Origin: Anisodus tanguticus
Taxonomy: Eukaryota > Streptophyta > Magnoliopsida > Solanales > Solanaceae
Direction: 5' to 3'
Assembly (NCBI GenBank): GCA_034509755.1
Contig: CM067541.1
Span: 60,027,556-60,091,555 of the forward strand
DNA: 64,000 bases
Shown: positions 1 through 10,334 of the stretch, one piece after another
Layout: each line of letters opens with the position of its first letter
How positions within the stretch are numbered: position 1 is the first letter of the stretch
The notes under the pieces: generated by a model
The model's database searches: none
Told to the model about the DNA's origin: nothing
What the model saw: only the letters and a program-made list of their open reading frames with translations
Program-made: the position numbers and the translations under genes

Positions 1-1368
1 TTTCCGAATGGTTTCGGGCTAGGTGGTTTAGGGCTAGGGTTTCCCATTCCCGGTTTTGGGTTAAGGTTTTGGTGGGCGGTATTGTGGCTTAGGGTGGTTT
101 CCGGGCTGATGGGGTGGTTTCCGGTGGGATTCTCATCGGAAGTTGACTGATTTGACGGGGAGGATGTGTTTCCGACGGCTAATGACGCCGGAATCACTGT
201 TTCCGTCGGCAGAAAGCCAATTTCAGTGAGTATTTGGGTGAGAATAGGTGTTTTGACGATGAGGCTATATTTCCGACGTCCAAAACCACTTGGGGGAGCT
301 GTTTCAGTCGTCAGAACAGTGTTTTCCGTCAAAACCAAAGGCTGTTTTTGGGTGTTTTGCTTTTTTCTTTTGTGGGTTATGGTGGTCCATTCCTGGGAGG
401 GGTTTGGGGCCGTAGGTAGTGGTTTTGGGATAGGGTTTTGACGGCTAGGGTTTGTAGGGGGTAGAGTAGGGTTAGGAGCCTTACCTTTTGCCGCCGCCAC
501 CACTTTGAATCTTCACCGTGATTCCTCTTTTCCGGTTGCAATTCGGGTGTTCCTTCCAACATCCTTGAAGATCGTGTCCTTGCAACATACAAGTAGTACA
601 ATATTTGGGTAGGAAATCATAACGAATCTTGTATGAAATTGTTTCCATCTCCTCCCCATTCATGATTTGTATGTTATACTTTTGTGGGTGTTCTTGTAGC
701 AAATCGGCTTCCACCTTGACCCTAGCACAACTAGGTCTTGTTTTGTTCAAAGTAGCCGCATCAATTGCAATTGGCCTCCCCACCGCCGAAGCTATGGAGA
801 ACAAAATCGATGGGACATAGAAATTGGGAGGTAAATTGGGGAATGAAAGCCAAATTACCGCCTTGCTTGTCTCTTCTTCCGGAGTAAACCATATATCCCA
901 TTTGAAAGTTCTCATAAAAAAGGATTTGGAGTTCTCCTTTATCCAAAAATTAGGTCTTGACATCAAAGTGACATAGTCTTCTTCAATTGAACATCGAATC
1001 AACACATGCCTATTGTGCAAAAGCCCAATATTCACTTCCGCTTTCAATGAACATTGCTTTGGAATAGCCGTCCTCAAGAAAGCAATAGAGGGCATTCCAT
1101 GACTAAACTTACCAACTACGGCATACTTCAAATCTTGTTGTTCCACCATAGATGCAACTTCTTGATTAGTAAACCGAATTGTTGGCTCTCCATGAAGGTA
1201 GGAGATTGGTTTTTGTGGAATTGAGGGAGAAGGGTTTCAGCCAAGAGCGTTCTCGGCCAACCCATTACCGCCGCCAACTTTGTGGGTGTTGGTGACGATG
1301 TTGGAGTATGTAACGGGTGGGGGGACTGTCGCCGGGAGTTGGGTGACCTCGGGAGGAGGCCACCCCAT
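1..1368 (-). pseudogene. U1 ORF1 (DUF4283-like / CCHC), interrupted and partial
   Basis: The likely start is the ATG at 1366-1368, in the context M-G-W-P-P-P-E-V, which matches the GRPPPEV or GWPPPEV start of the other copies. A TGA at 1237-1239 replaces the CGA found in U12, a C-to-T change at a CpG. The DUF4283-like domain (starting near the MVEQQDLKYAVVGKF block) and the knuckle read openly at 1149-481. The frame is then lost near 545 (one base missing against U12) and near 504-506 (two extra T). The remaining 480 bases match the Pro/Asn/Thr-rich linker of U12 but are not open in one frame. The encoded protein would be a nucleic-acid-binding, Gag-like LINE ORF1 product; that is family knowledge, and function here is inferred. 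Confidence 0.7.
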
Positions 1369-1474
1369 AGCCGTCACGGCCAGAATGGCCGGAATTGGTC
1401 GAAAGCTTTGGAAAGTTGGATGGCCGAAAAATCGCCTCTCCTAGAGAGCGTTTTTTCGGACCGTGTTTCGGTGG
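1..1474 (-). mobile_element. U1: 5' part of an epsilon-family telomeric ORF1-only retroelement
   Basis: Only the 5' half is in the window; its 3' tail lies to the left of position 1. The 5' end, on the right, has the leader typical of epsilon copies: a small hairpin at 1433-1450 and the block ending in GTGTTTCGG at about 1472. Telomeric repeat follows. It is closely related to U12 and U13. Nothing else is seen in this stretch. Confidence 0.8.
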
Positions 1475-1552
1475 GTTTTTGGGTTTAGGGTTTAGGGTTC
1501 AGGGTTCAGGGTTCAGGGTTCAGGGTTCAGGGTTCAGGGTTCAGGGTTCAGG
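1475..1552 (+). repeat. Telomeric tract 1, mostly TTCAGGG
   Basis: It begins with two TTTAGGG units and then becomes a homogeneous run of about eight TTCAGGG units, a one-base variant of the Arabidopsis-type repeat. It separates the U1 5' end from the U2 poly-T. Confidence 0.9.
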
Positions 1553-1724
1553 TTTTTTTTTTTGAAGCCACAGCCTCGCGGCTTGTGGGATTTTTATATA
1601 TTATAATAAAAATACAGGGGGCCCCATAGGGGAAGTACAAGTAGGGGGGACTCATCCTATTACCCCACTAGCCTATCCTATAAGGCCTAAAAGAAATACA
1701 AGAAAATAAAGAACTATTATAGGA

Positions 1725-1756
1725 TTATCATAGAATTTATAAGTATTCTATGATAA
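1725..1756 (-). other. AT-rich 3'-tail hairpin, alpha version
   Basis: A 12-bp perfect inverted repeat: arms TTATCATAGAAT and ATTCTATGATAA around an 8-base loop. At the same place U4, U9, U11, U12 and U13 carry arms ATCATCATAGAGT and ACTCTATGATGAT. Both sides of a pair have therefore changed together (G-C to A-T), which argues for a selected RNA structure. Confidence 0.7.
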
Positions 1757-1787
1757 AGTTACATATGATGAAAAAGTAAAGTGATCT

Positions 1788-4076
1788 CTACCTCCTCCAT
1801 TCATATTCGTTTTCCCCAGCATAAGGATTGTACCCTTCTGCCAAAGCTCTTTCGAGCGCTGGGGTCCAAGTTGGATATTTCCTCCGGGGAGCTTTATCTT
1901 TTTTTTGCGCTACAGGTGTTGATACCTGTTTTGGTGTCTTTTTTTTTGGCACTGGTTTCGTGAGAATAATATCTTGAAGGGATGCTCGTTGTTTGTACAA
2001 CCATTCCTCTGTGTCCTCCTCTACCTTGTCCCTTTCTGCTTCCTCTTCATCTACCTCTTCTCCGTCTGTCTCACACCATTTCCTCCGAGCACTAGAAGTG
2101 ACTGATGGGGTCCTGGTATTGCTGACGGTTGGGATGTCTGAATTGGATTTATTGAGGGTGCAAGGTTGTGGAGAGAGTAGGAGGTATGGGTTGTATGGGC
2201 TTGGGTTGTAAGCTATGGCTGTTGGGTCCAATTGGGCTTGAAAATTTGAGCTTGTGGATGAGCCCAAATTTGGAATAGAAAGGTTTGGGTTATTGTATTG
2301 GGTAATTTGTAAGTGGGTGTTAGGTATTGGGCTTGGGTTTGGTACATGTGAAGAGTGTGGACTCGGGTTTGGTGGGTTTTGGGTTAGAATTTGGGTGGGG
2401 CTTAACTGACCCGGGTTTGGGTTCGGGTTGGGTAGGGTTTCGGTGGTACCCGAAACCACCATTGTAGGCGGTTTAGGGCTAGGATTTTGGGGAGGCGGGT
2501 TAGGGTTTGAGGTACCGGATCTTGAAAGGTTGGTGGAGGTGGGTGGGTCGATAAATGGGTCGGGTTTTCAGTCCGGGTAGGGCTAGAGGTTTGGGTGGTG
2601 TCGGGTAGGGTTTCGATTCGAAACCGCAGAACTTGACGATAGCGGTTTAGGGCTAGGAGAGGGTTGCGGCTGGTTAGGGTTAGGGTTTGTGGGGGGCGGT
2701 ATCGGTAAACCAGAATGGTTTCCGATGTTGGAGTTCGATGGGGTTGGGTGGGTCAAATTATGGGTCGTGTTTCCGGGTCGGGTAGGGTTTGCAATCTGGT
2801 TAGGGTTTTCCGGAGTGGCGGCTAGGGTTTCCGTCGGCGAATCAGCGGTATTTCGCTGATTTCCGACGGACTGAGTAGGATTTCCGGTAGCTTTGTCGGC
2901 AAGGTTTTGAGTGGCGATGGGTTGTGGGGATTCGGTGTCAATGTTTCCGATGGCCAACACCGCCGGAATCACTGTTCCGATATCAACTCCACTGTTTTTT
3001 GTGGGGTTTGAGGGCTGTTTTTGTTTGCGATTTTTGTTGGGTTTTCTACGGACGGTAATCCACTCTTTGTCAGTGGTAGGGTTGGTGGCCGGAGGTGGGG
3101 GGATGTGGGGTTGGCGGCTAGGGTTTGCAGAAGAGGAGTTAGGTTTAGAATTACCTTGTGTCGCCTCCTGAACCTCGCCGCTGCCTCCATCCTTTGCTTT
3201 TTCCGGCAACAAATCTGGATGCATCTTCCAACACCCATTCACATCATGACCTTGAAGCTTGCAGTGGGTACAATACTTTGGGAGAAAGTCATATCGATAA
3301 GGATACCATTTCGATGTAGCTTTCTCCCCTCCTCCAACTCTAATCTGAAATTTTGAGGGGTGCTCCTTTAACAAATCAATCTCCACCTTTACCTTAGCAC
3401 AACTAGGCCGAGATTTGTTCTTGGTAGCGACATCAATAGCCAATGGCTTTCCCACAGCCGCCGCAAAGGAGAAAAGATGAGGTTCATTGTAAAAATTTGG
3501 TGCCAAACCTGGAAACGAAATCCAAGTGTGGGCAATACTCGATTCCTCTTTCGCATTAAACCATGGCTCCCATTTGAAGGTTCTCATAGGGTGATATTTT
3601 CGATTTTCTTGAATGAGAAAACATGGCTTTGACATCAAAGTCACATAATCTTCAAATAAAGAACATCGAATTAGAACATGGCGATTGCAAAGCAACCCAA
3701 TCTTAACCTCCGCCTTTAATTCACATTGCTTGGGGATTTCCGTTCGCAAATAGTGAATTTCAGGCCATCCATGACTGAATTTTCCAACCACCGAATGTTG
3801 TAACTCTTGGTGATGAATCGTCACCTCAAGTTCTTGCTCCGAGAATTGAAAGGTTGGTTCTCCATGTAGATATTGGATTGGCTTTGGCGAGATCTGTGTG
3901 GGTATCGAAGGGGGAGGGCCGAGAGGCCTCAAACTGTCGCCATTTTCGACGGCAACAGTTTGTGTTGCGATGGTGGGTGGAGATTTGAGGATGTTGGCGT
4001 AAGAAGGGGGTGGGGTAGGTGTAGAGGGAGGCTGGACGACCTCGGGAGGAGGTCGCCCAGTGGCCGAAATGGCCAT
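1788..4076 (-). pseudogene. U2 ORF1 (DUF4283-like / CCHC), one out-of-frame patch
   Basis: I chose the ATG at 4074-4076 (MAISATGRPPPEV) because it is shared with U7; the frame is open upstream but offers only a TTG. The first 497 codons are open to a stop at 2583. They hold the DUF4283-like domain (about residues 85-240), the zinc knuckle Cys269/Cys272/His277/Cys282, and a Pro/Asn/Thr-rich linker. Compared with U6 there is a net +4 near 2634 and -1 near 2515. The frame returns and reads 1788-2462 openly, with the RRKW motif, an acidic run, a Lys-rich segment and the ending GENEYEWRR. Total length would be about 760 codons. The indels lie beside CAG sites, so sequencing error is a real alternative to decay. 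Confidence 0.75.
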
Positions 4077-4165
4077 GGAAGGCCGGAAAATGGCTAGTTG
4101 TTGGTTTCGTGGAAACCTGCCGGAAATCGCCCTCTCTAGAGAGCGTTTTCCCAAGCGTGTTTCGG

Positions 4166-4264
4166 GGTTTAGGGTTTAGGGTTTAGGTTTTTTTTGTGGG
4201 GTTTAGGGTTTAAGGTTTAGGGTTTAGGGTTTAGGGTTTAGGGTTTAGGGTATAGGGTTTAGGG
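4166..4264 (+). repeat. Telomeric tract 2, TTTAGGG with a T8-GTGGGG interruption
   Basis: About a dozen TTTAGGG units. A T8 run at 4188-4195 followed by GTGGGG breaks the tract. This may be a minimal abortive insertion, because full elements end in AGTGGGG before telomeric repeat. Confidence 0.85.
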
Positions 4265-4403
4265 TTTTTTGAAGCCACAGCCTCGCGGCTTGTGGAATTT
4301 TATTAATAATAGAAAAATGACAAGGGGCCCCAAAGGGGAAGTACAAGTAGGGGGGACTCATCCTATTACCCCACGAGACTATCCTATAAGGCCTAAAAGA
4401 AAT

Positions 4404-4622
4404 CTAACCTGAATGTAGAAAAAAGGAGCTTGAAATAATCAAGTATTCTATGATCATCATAGAGTTTATAATACACTCAATGACGATATTACAAATGATG
4501 CTACTAACATAAAGATAGGATAATATAAGGACAAAGCTAATGTCTACCTCTGAGCTTATAAAATCCTCAATATGATGTATCTTTTCCTGCTGATCTTCCA
4601 AATATTCTTGAAATTGGATCAT
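4404..4622 (-). CDS. U3 small downstream ORF (72 aa)
   Basis: The ATG overlaps the ORF1 stop by four bases (ATGA, 4619-4622), a layout that suits translational coupling. The N-terminal third (MIQFQEYLE, then an IEDFI block) is conserved between families with many third-position differences, as expected of coding sequence. The rest is strongly hydrophobic, could form a membrane segment, and overlaps the AT-rich hairpin. No function is recognised. The hydrophobic part may simply be untranslated tail that happens to be open. Confidence 0.45.
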   Translation of the reverse strand: MIQFQEYLEDQQEKIHHIEDFISSEVDISFVLILSYLYVSSIICNIVIECIINSMMIIEYLIISSSFFLHSG

Positions 4623-7254
4623 TTCTTTGCTTTGGAACGTGTGGTAATCGCTGTGGTGGCTGGAGCTAGTGTCTTCTTCTTTGCTTGTTTTTTGTTGGAC
4701 TTTGCTTCAAATCTTCTTTGTTCTTGTCTGCATCTTTCCATGTATTCCGCATGTGGCAGGTTCATGAGTGCTACAAACTCATCATCCGTCATATCCGGAT
4801 GATATGCATTTTTGAAGGCATAGAATTGTTTGTATGTCATGTTGTTTTCGTAGATGGGGGCCCCTCGTCCGATTCCGCCAATCGCTCATACTCATCAAGC
4901 CCATCAAATCCGCCACTAGCAGCCGCCTCCGCAATTTGACTAGAGATAGATTCAATTGACTCATCTTCTCCAAACCCCATTGCCGCAACCGATGCCTCAA
5001 TCTCCTCATTTTCTTTCTCATTGTCACACCATCTCCTTCTCCGACTACTACTAGTCGAACTTGAGGACCCTTTCGCAGGGAATGAGAATGCTTTTTTCAC
5101 CCATTCGTCGGCGACAGGAGCCTTAGATTTAGGTGTCAATTCACTAGAAGAAGAGATAGGTCTTTTACCTGATTTTGTCACATTGTACACAGTTCCATCC
5201 ATAGCAGCTACAAAGTCAGGATTGACTACAGTGATAGCCAGGCAATGAGAGCCCTCGGTGGATGATTCAACAACGACTTGTCTTCTACCCACTGTACCGG
5301 TGATTTCAAGTGTCTCATACTCTTGTGTCCGCCCAACAAGATTCCTCTTTGGGCTTATGGATTTAGAATTTGTAGAAAAGCTTATTGGGCTCGGATTTGG
5401 GTCATTTGGTGTGTTTGGTTTTTGGGTTGATTGTGGGCTTTGGATATCGGATTGGATTTTTTGGAATTGGGCCGGAATTAAATTGAGTGGGTCCGAGAGA
5501 GGTATGGGGTTGGGGAGTGGGCTCGGGTTAGGGGTGGGGCTCGGGTTGGGTACGGGTATGGGTGTGGGTTGCGGGTCGGGTAGGGTTTCCGGGTCAGGGG
5601 TGGTGTCGGGTATGGGGTTTTCTCGGTGGGGGGGCGGGTTGGGGTGGTTTAGGGTTTTTCGCCGGGGCGGTTTCGGGCGATGGCGGGTTAGGGCTTTGGG
5701 CGGTTTTGGGCAATGAGTGGTTTCGGGAATTGTTGTTTGTGGAGGAGGGGTTGCCGGAAATATTTCCGTCACCCGAGTGGTGGCGGTAGGGTGGTTTTCG
5801 GCGGTGAGGGCGTGGGGTTGTGGGTAGTGGTTTCAAGGGAGGCGGTATTAGGGTTAGGGTTTGGGAGGTGGTTTTGGGCCAAGTGAGGCCCAATGACATT
5901 GGCGGCTGGTAGGGTTTTTCGGTTGGGTGGTGTCCGGGAGCAAGGGTGGTCGCCGGTAGGGTTTCCGGTAGGTTTCGGCGCCGCCTAGGGTTCCGGTAGG
6001 GTTTCGGCGCCGCCAAGGATTCCGGTGGGGTTTCCGGCGTCGGAAATTTTGGGGGGGTCATTTTTTGGTGGGAAAACGAGTTTCGACACGGACGAGTGTT
6101 TCCGATAGCCCTAGGCTTCGGAATCACCGTTCCGAGCGGATCTTGTTCCGTGTGGTTTTGTGGGTGGTTTTTGATTTTGTTTCTTGTTTTTTTTGTTTTT
6201 TCGGTAATCGTAATCCAATTGTTGGATGGGTATTGAACCAAAGCATTGGTAGTTGAGATAGGGACTTGTTGGCTAGGGTTAGACGAGGAAGGAGGAGGGT
6301 TTGAAACCATACCTTTGCCTATTGCCCCTGCGCGTCGCCGCCTTTTCCTCCTTGCCACCATCAATTGCTTTCGAGTTTTTCGGCCTCAATGCTCGGCTTG
6401 AGGTTCCAACATCCATCGACATCATGGCCTTGTAGTTTGCAATTGATACAATATTTTGGCTTGAAATCATATCTAATTTTTTGTAAATCGGACGTGATTT
6501 CATCTCCTTCTCCCTACTTGAATTACAACATGTTGGGGGTGGGTTCTAAGTAAATCAAACTCCACTTTAACTCTAGCACAACTTGGCCTTGTTTTATTCA
6601 ATGTTGCCACATCTATTGCAATGGGAGTACCCACTGCCGCCGCCATTGAGAAGAGGGTGGTTTCGCCATAGTAATGTGGAGATAATCCGGGGAAGGAAAT
6701 CCATCCATAAGCAAACCTACTCTCTCCGCCGGATTGAAGGATACATCCCATTTGAAGGTTCTCATCAAGTAGGGCTTATTCTTCTCCTTAATCTCAAAAG
6801 TTTGTCTTGACATCAAAGTGTCAAAATCTTCAAGAATCGTACATCGAATCAAAACATGCCTATCACAAAGCAATCCAATACGTACCTCCGCCTTCAAACC
6901 ACATTGCTTTGGGATAGCATTCCGTAAGAAAGCTATATCGGGCCATCCATGGCTAAACTTTCCTACAATTGCAAGATTTAATTCTTGGTGATGAATCATC
7001 ACCTCTACTTCCTTCCTTTCAAACCTAATAGTAGGCTCACCATGAAGGTAAACAACATGCTTGATTAGAATTGGTGTGGACATGGGGGAAGGGAGGCCGC
7101 AAGGCCTAGGGTTTCCTCCATCTCCATTCTCGGAAATCGCAATGGCGGGATGGTTGGGGAAGATTTGAGAGGTGGAATAGTCTAGGTGGTGCGCGGGGTT
7201 GGGAGGGTGATGGCCGACCTCGGGAGGAGGCCGGCCAGTGGCCGGAATGGCCAT
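4619..7254 (-). pseudogene. U3 ORF1 (gamma type), several frameshifts
   Basis: It starts at the ATG at 7252-7254 (MAIPATGRPPPEVGHH). The DUF4283-like domain is split near 6725, where one base is missing relative to U9. The knuckle (Y-C-I-N-C-K-L-Q-G-H, final Cys four residues on) lies at about 6395-6450 in another frame. The gamma C-terminus reads at 4837-5772 and 4619-4840. It has a block around RRQVVVESSTEG and NPDFV found only in gamma copies, the RRRRWC motif, an acidic Ser-rich stretch, then a segment starting MTYKQFYAFKNAYHPDMTDD and a basic tail ending RSKAKK. Length in outline is about 878 codons. Whether the breaks are real is uncertain. Confidence 0.7.
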
Positions 7255-7330
7255 TTTTGGCCGGAAGTTAAAATCTGCTTGTTGTCGCCAAATCGCCCTC
7301 GCCTTGGGAGCGTTTCGGCCGAGGCGTGTT

Positions 7331-7546
7331 TAGGGTGAGGTTCGGGGTTTAGGGTTCGGGTTCGGGGGTTCGGGGTTTAAGGGTTCGGGTTTCGGGGTTT
7401 AGGGTTCGGGGTTCGGGGTTCGGGGGTTAAGGGTTCGGGGTTGAGGGTTCGGGGTTCGGGGTTGAGGTTCGGGGTTCGGGGTTCGGGGAGTTCGGGGTTC
7501 GGGGTTCGAGTTCGGGGTTCGGGGTTCGGGGTTCGGGGTTCGAGGG
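7331..7546 (+). repeat. Telomeric tract 3, variant TTCGGGG
   Basis: Nearly all units read TTCGGGG instead of TTTAGGG, in the same 7-base period. The two differences from TTTAGGG are adjacent transitions (TA to CG). A few units are canonical or lengthened. This could be telomerase-made variant repeat or a base-calling artefact. Confidence 0.88.
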
Positions 7547-7598
7547 TTTTTTTTTTTTTTTTTTTTGAAGCCACGGCCTCGCGGCTTGTGGTATTTTA

Positions 7599-7904
7599 TT
7601 AATAATAAGTAATAAAAGACAAGGGGCCCCAAAGGGGAAGTACAAGCGGGGGGACTTTCCTATTACCCCACGAGACTATCCTATAAGGCCTAATAAAAAA
7701 ATCTAACAAGAATGTAGAAAAAAAGAACTTGAGATAAACCAAATATTCTATGATCATCATAGAGTTTATAATACACTCTATGATGATATTACAAATGATG
7801 ATACTAACATAAGATAGAAATAATATAAGCACGCAAGTACGATTATTTACCTCGAGCCTTATAAAATCCTCCATCTGCGGCATCGCTTCCTTATCAATCT
7901 CCAA
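7599..7904 (-). CDS. U4 small downstream ORF, start disturbed
   Basis: It corresponds to the MIKFQEYLEIDKEAMPQMEDF frame of the other beta copies. The first codons are out of frame here because a CCTGG in U5/U8 reads CCGG (about 7909). The open frame continues beyond the usual end, to 101 residues. Its protein-coding status is uncertain. Confidence 0.3.
   Translation of the reverse strand: MEIDKEAMPQMEDFIRLEVNNRTCVLILFLSYVSIIICNIIIECIINSMMIIEYLVYLKFFFSTFLLDFFIRPYRIVSWGNRKVPPLVLPLWGPLSFITYY
7753..7787 (-). other. AT-rich 3'-tail hairpin, perfect 13-bp form
   Basis: Arms ATCATCATAGAGT and ACTCTATGATGAT around a 9-base loop. Identical perfect copies sit at 20651-20685 (U9), 26720-26754 (U11), 29577-29611 (U12) and 32617-32651 (U13). 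U5, U7 and U8 have one mismatch, U3 has two, and U10 keeps a G-U wobble. It lies about 160-220 bases before the poly(A). Confidence 0.7.
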
Positions 7905-8005
7905 ATATTCCGGAATTTAATCATAATCACAATCGTAATCAAACTCTCCAGAATACGATAGGGGTTTCTTTCTCGGCTTTTTCATTTTCTCCGGCGCATC
8001 TCCAC

Positions 8006-10232
8006 TCAAACATCTTCTTCTTTTTGCACCGATTGCACGACCCGCTCAAAAAAAGCTTCAATGGCAATTGGTGAAGGCTCCTTCTCTTGAGCAACTAGTT
8101 GTCCTGGCTGGTCTACCGAAGCATCCTCACCCAATTCCTGCTCCTCTACATCCATTTCTTCCTCCTCTACCTTATCCCCATCTGCCTCCTCATCGGTTAC
8201 ATCCTCTCCATCTGTCTCACACCATTTCCTCCTAGCACTAGAAGTGACTGACGGGGTCCTGGTATGGCTGGCGGATGGGATGTCGAAGTTGGATTTATTA
8301 AGGGTACGGAAATTTTGAGATAAAAGTGATAGATGTGGGTCGAAGGGGATTGGATTGTATGCTAAGGCAGCACGATTTAGTTTTGCTTGTGAATTTGGGT
8401 TGAAGTTGGAGCCCGAATCCGAAAGGGATGGGCTTGCATTATTGGGTTGGATAATTTGGGTATTTGGGCTTGGGTTCGGGTTAGATATAATTGGGCTCGG
8501 GTAAGATGGGATTGGGCTCGGGTTGGGGAGATGCGAGTGGGCTAGGGGTGTCGGGTTGGGGCTTGGGTGGGGCAACCCAATTAGGGGAACGGGTAGGGTT
8601 TTGATTGGGCTTCCGAAAACCACCACTGACGGCGGTTTAGGGTTTTGGGTAAGTGGTGGCGGGTGGTTTTGGGCTGGTGGTTTCGGCAAACCAGTGGGGT
8701 TTCCGATGGGGGGATCCGATGGGGCTGGGTAGGTAATCAGGTGGGTCGGGTTTCCGGGTCGGGTAGGGTTATCGAATTAGGTAGGGTTTGCGGTAATTCC
8801 GGCTAGGGTTTACATTCGCGGCAAATCGGCGGTTTTTCGATTGCCTGGGCGGAAAGAGAGAGCGACGGGTGCTTCGGTCGCCGGAATTATGGCATTTCGG
8901 TAGGTATTTCTGTAGACCGTGATGTGGGGTTGTGAGTGTTAGGGTTGGGGTTTACCGCTTTTGTTGTTTTAGGGTTTTGGTGGGCGGTTTTAGGGTTTGT
9001 GGGTGGTTTTGTTGGGATGGAAGGGTTTCCGGTAGGGTTTTGTTGGGGTTTCCGGTGACAACCATTGATCTTTGTTGTGGTTACGGTGGGAACAATTTTT
9101 CCAACCCTACCATTGGCCGGAATCACTTGTTCCGGCCACTTTGAACGAAATGAGATGGCTGTTTTCGGTTTTGAGCATGGTTTTTCTTGTGTTTTTTGTT
9201 TGTAATTGTGACCCAACCTTGATGAAAGTTAGGGATAGAGTTGGTGGTTTTGGGAGTGGGGTTTTGACGGCTAGGGAGAGAGGTAGGAGGTTGAGGGTTA
9301 GGAGGATTACCTGGCTTAGCCGCCGCCTCTTTTCCTTTCTCGTTTCCTTGCTCCTTTTCCGGCATCAATTCTGGATGTAGTTTCCAACATCCACTCAATT
9401 CGTGACCTTGGAGCTTGCAATTTGTACAATATTTTGGAAGAAAATCATATCTAAATGGATACCATTTCGACTTAATTCCTGTTTCGTCAGCAGCTTCTAT
9501 TTGAAATCTCTTGGGGTGCTCCTTTAACAAATCAATTTCAATTTTGACCCTTGCACAACTAGGTCTAGTTTTATTCTTGGTGGCCACATCAATTGCAAAG
9601 GGTCTTCCAGCCGCCGCCGCTATGGAAAATAGTTGGGCTTCCCCAAAGTATGTAGGCGGCAATCCGGGAAGAGATATCCATGTAACCACCAAGCTTGTTT
9701 CTTCCTCCGAATCAAACCAAGTGCTCCATTTGAATGTTCTCATCGAAAAGATAGTCCCTTTCTCTTGAATGTTCCAATTCGGCTTGGACATAAGAGTAAG
9801 GTAGTCTTCGAACAAAGAACACCTAATCAAGACATGTCTATTGCAAAGTAAACCAATTCTAACCTCTCCTTTGAGTTCACATTGCTTGGGGATTGAAGTT
9901 CTAAGAGAACTAATTTCGGGCCATCCATAACTAAACTTACCAACAACTGCAAATCGTAGATCTTGTTGATTTATCATCAACTCAATCTCCTCCTTGTTGA
10001 ATCGAATCGTTGGCTCGCCATGTAGGTATGTGATAGGCTTGAAAGGGACTTGTGAAGGTGTGGTGTTGCCGCCGCCACTGCTAGGGTTTTGCCCCCCAGC
10101 CGCGAAGACATGATGGTTCAAAACACTTGGTTTGAACAGTTTCGAGTAATCTAAGGGTGTGGGGATGGTGGGGGATGTTGTCGGAGGCTGGATGACCTCG
10201 GGAGGAGGCCGTCCAGTGGCCGTCGTGGCCAT
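8006..10232 (-). pseudogene. U4 ORF1 (beta type); N-terminal 369 codons intact
   Basis: The ATG is at 10230-10232 (MATTATGRPPPEV). The open N-terminal part runs to 9123. It contains a 60-residue Pro/Ser/Gly-rich leader, the DUF4283-like domain (about 85-240) and the knuckle Cys269/Cys272/His277/Cys282 (DNA 9387-9428). The linker is broken at several points between 9123 and 8690. The C-terminal part is open at 8006-8689, with the RRKWCETDGE motif, a long Glu/Asp run and the ending EEDV before TGA. Relative to U8, breaks cluster at CAG/CTG sites. The outline length is about 742 codons. It is expected to bind element RNA; it carries no catalytic domain. Confidence 0.75.
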
Positions 10233-10334
10233 CGGAAGTCGGAAAAAGGGCTAGTTGTTGTTTTCGTCGAAACAGCCGGAAATCGCCCTCAAGTTGAGAG
10301 CGTTTTTCCGTGCCTTGTTTCGGTGAAAAAAAAA

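Larger units (their letters stand above)
1553..4165 (-). mobile_element. U2: alpha-family telomeric retroelement, full length
   Basis: The 3' end is a T11 tract (1553-1563) directly after telomeric GG, followed by the terminal hairpin (1568-1588) and the shared 3' tail. The 5' end carries the leader hairpin (4128-4145) and stops at about 4165, where telomeric repeat resumes. The only long ORF is ORF1. The small second ORF is absent: homology to other families starts just after the ORF1 stop, at a GAGGTAGA sequence. Confidence 0.88.
4265..7330 (-). mobile_element. U3: gamma-family telomeric retroelement, full length
   Basis: It has the shortest poly-T of the array (six T, three of which could be telomeric), then the terminal hairpin at 4275-4295. 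The 5' leader ends at about 7330 and TTCGGGG-type repeat follows. The best matching neighbour is U9. It is longer than the other elements because the gamma C-terminal domain of ORF1 is longer. Confidence 0.87.
7547..10334 (-). mobile_element. U4: beta-family telomeric retroelement, full length
   Basis: A T20 tract (7547-7566) is followed by a variant terminal hairpin (7571-7591) with one changed base in the stem. The leader hairpin is at 10284-10302. The 5' end reads into an A-rich filler (about ten A) before TTTAGGG resumes, where other copies have GAAAAGTGGGG. It is nearly identical to U5 and U8. Confidence 0.88.

Noticed and set aside
2583..4154. Longer ORF1 start at 4154 in U2
   Set aside because: That codon is TTG. 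The ATG at 4074-4076 opens the MAISATGRPPPEV sequence shared with U7 and with the starts of other families.
9072..9380. Plus-strand frames opposite ORF1 in many elements
   Set aside because: They recur at the same place in each copy only because the minus-strand ORF1 is conserved. They lack conserved starts and show no recognisable domain.
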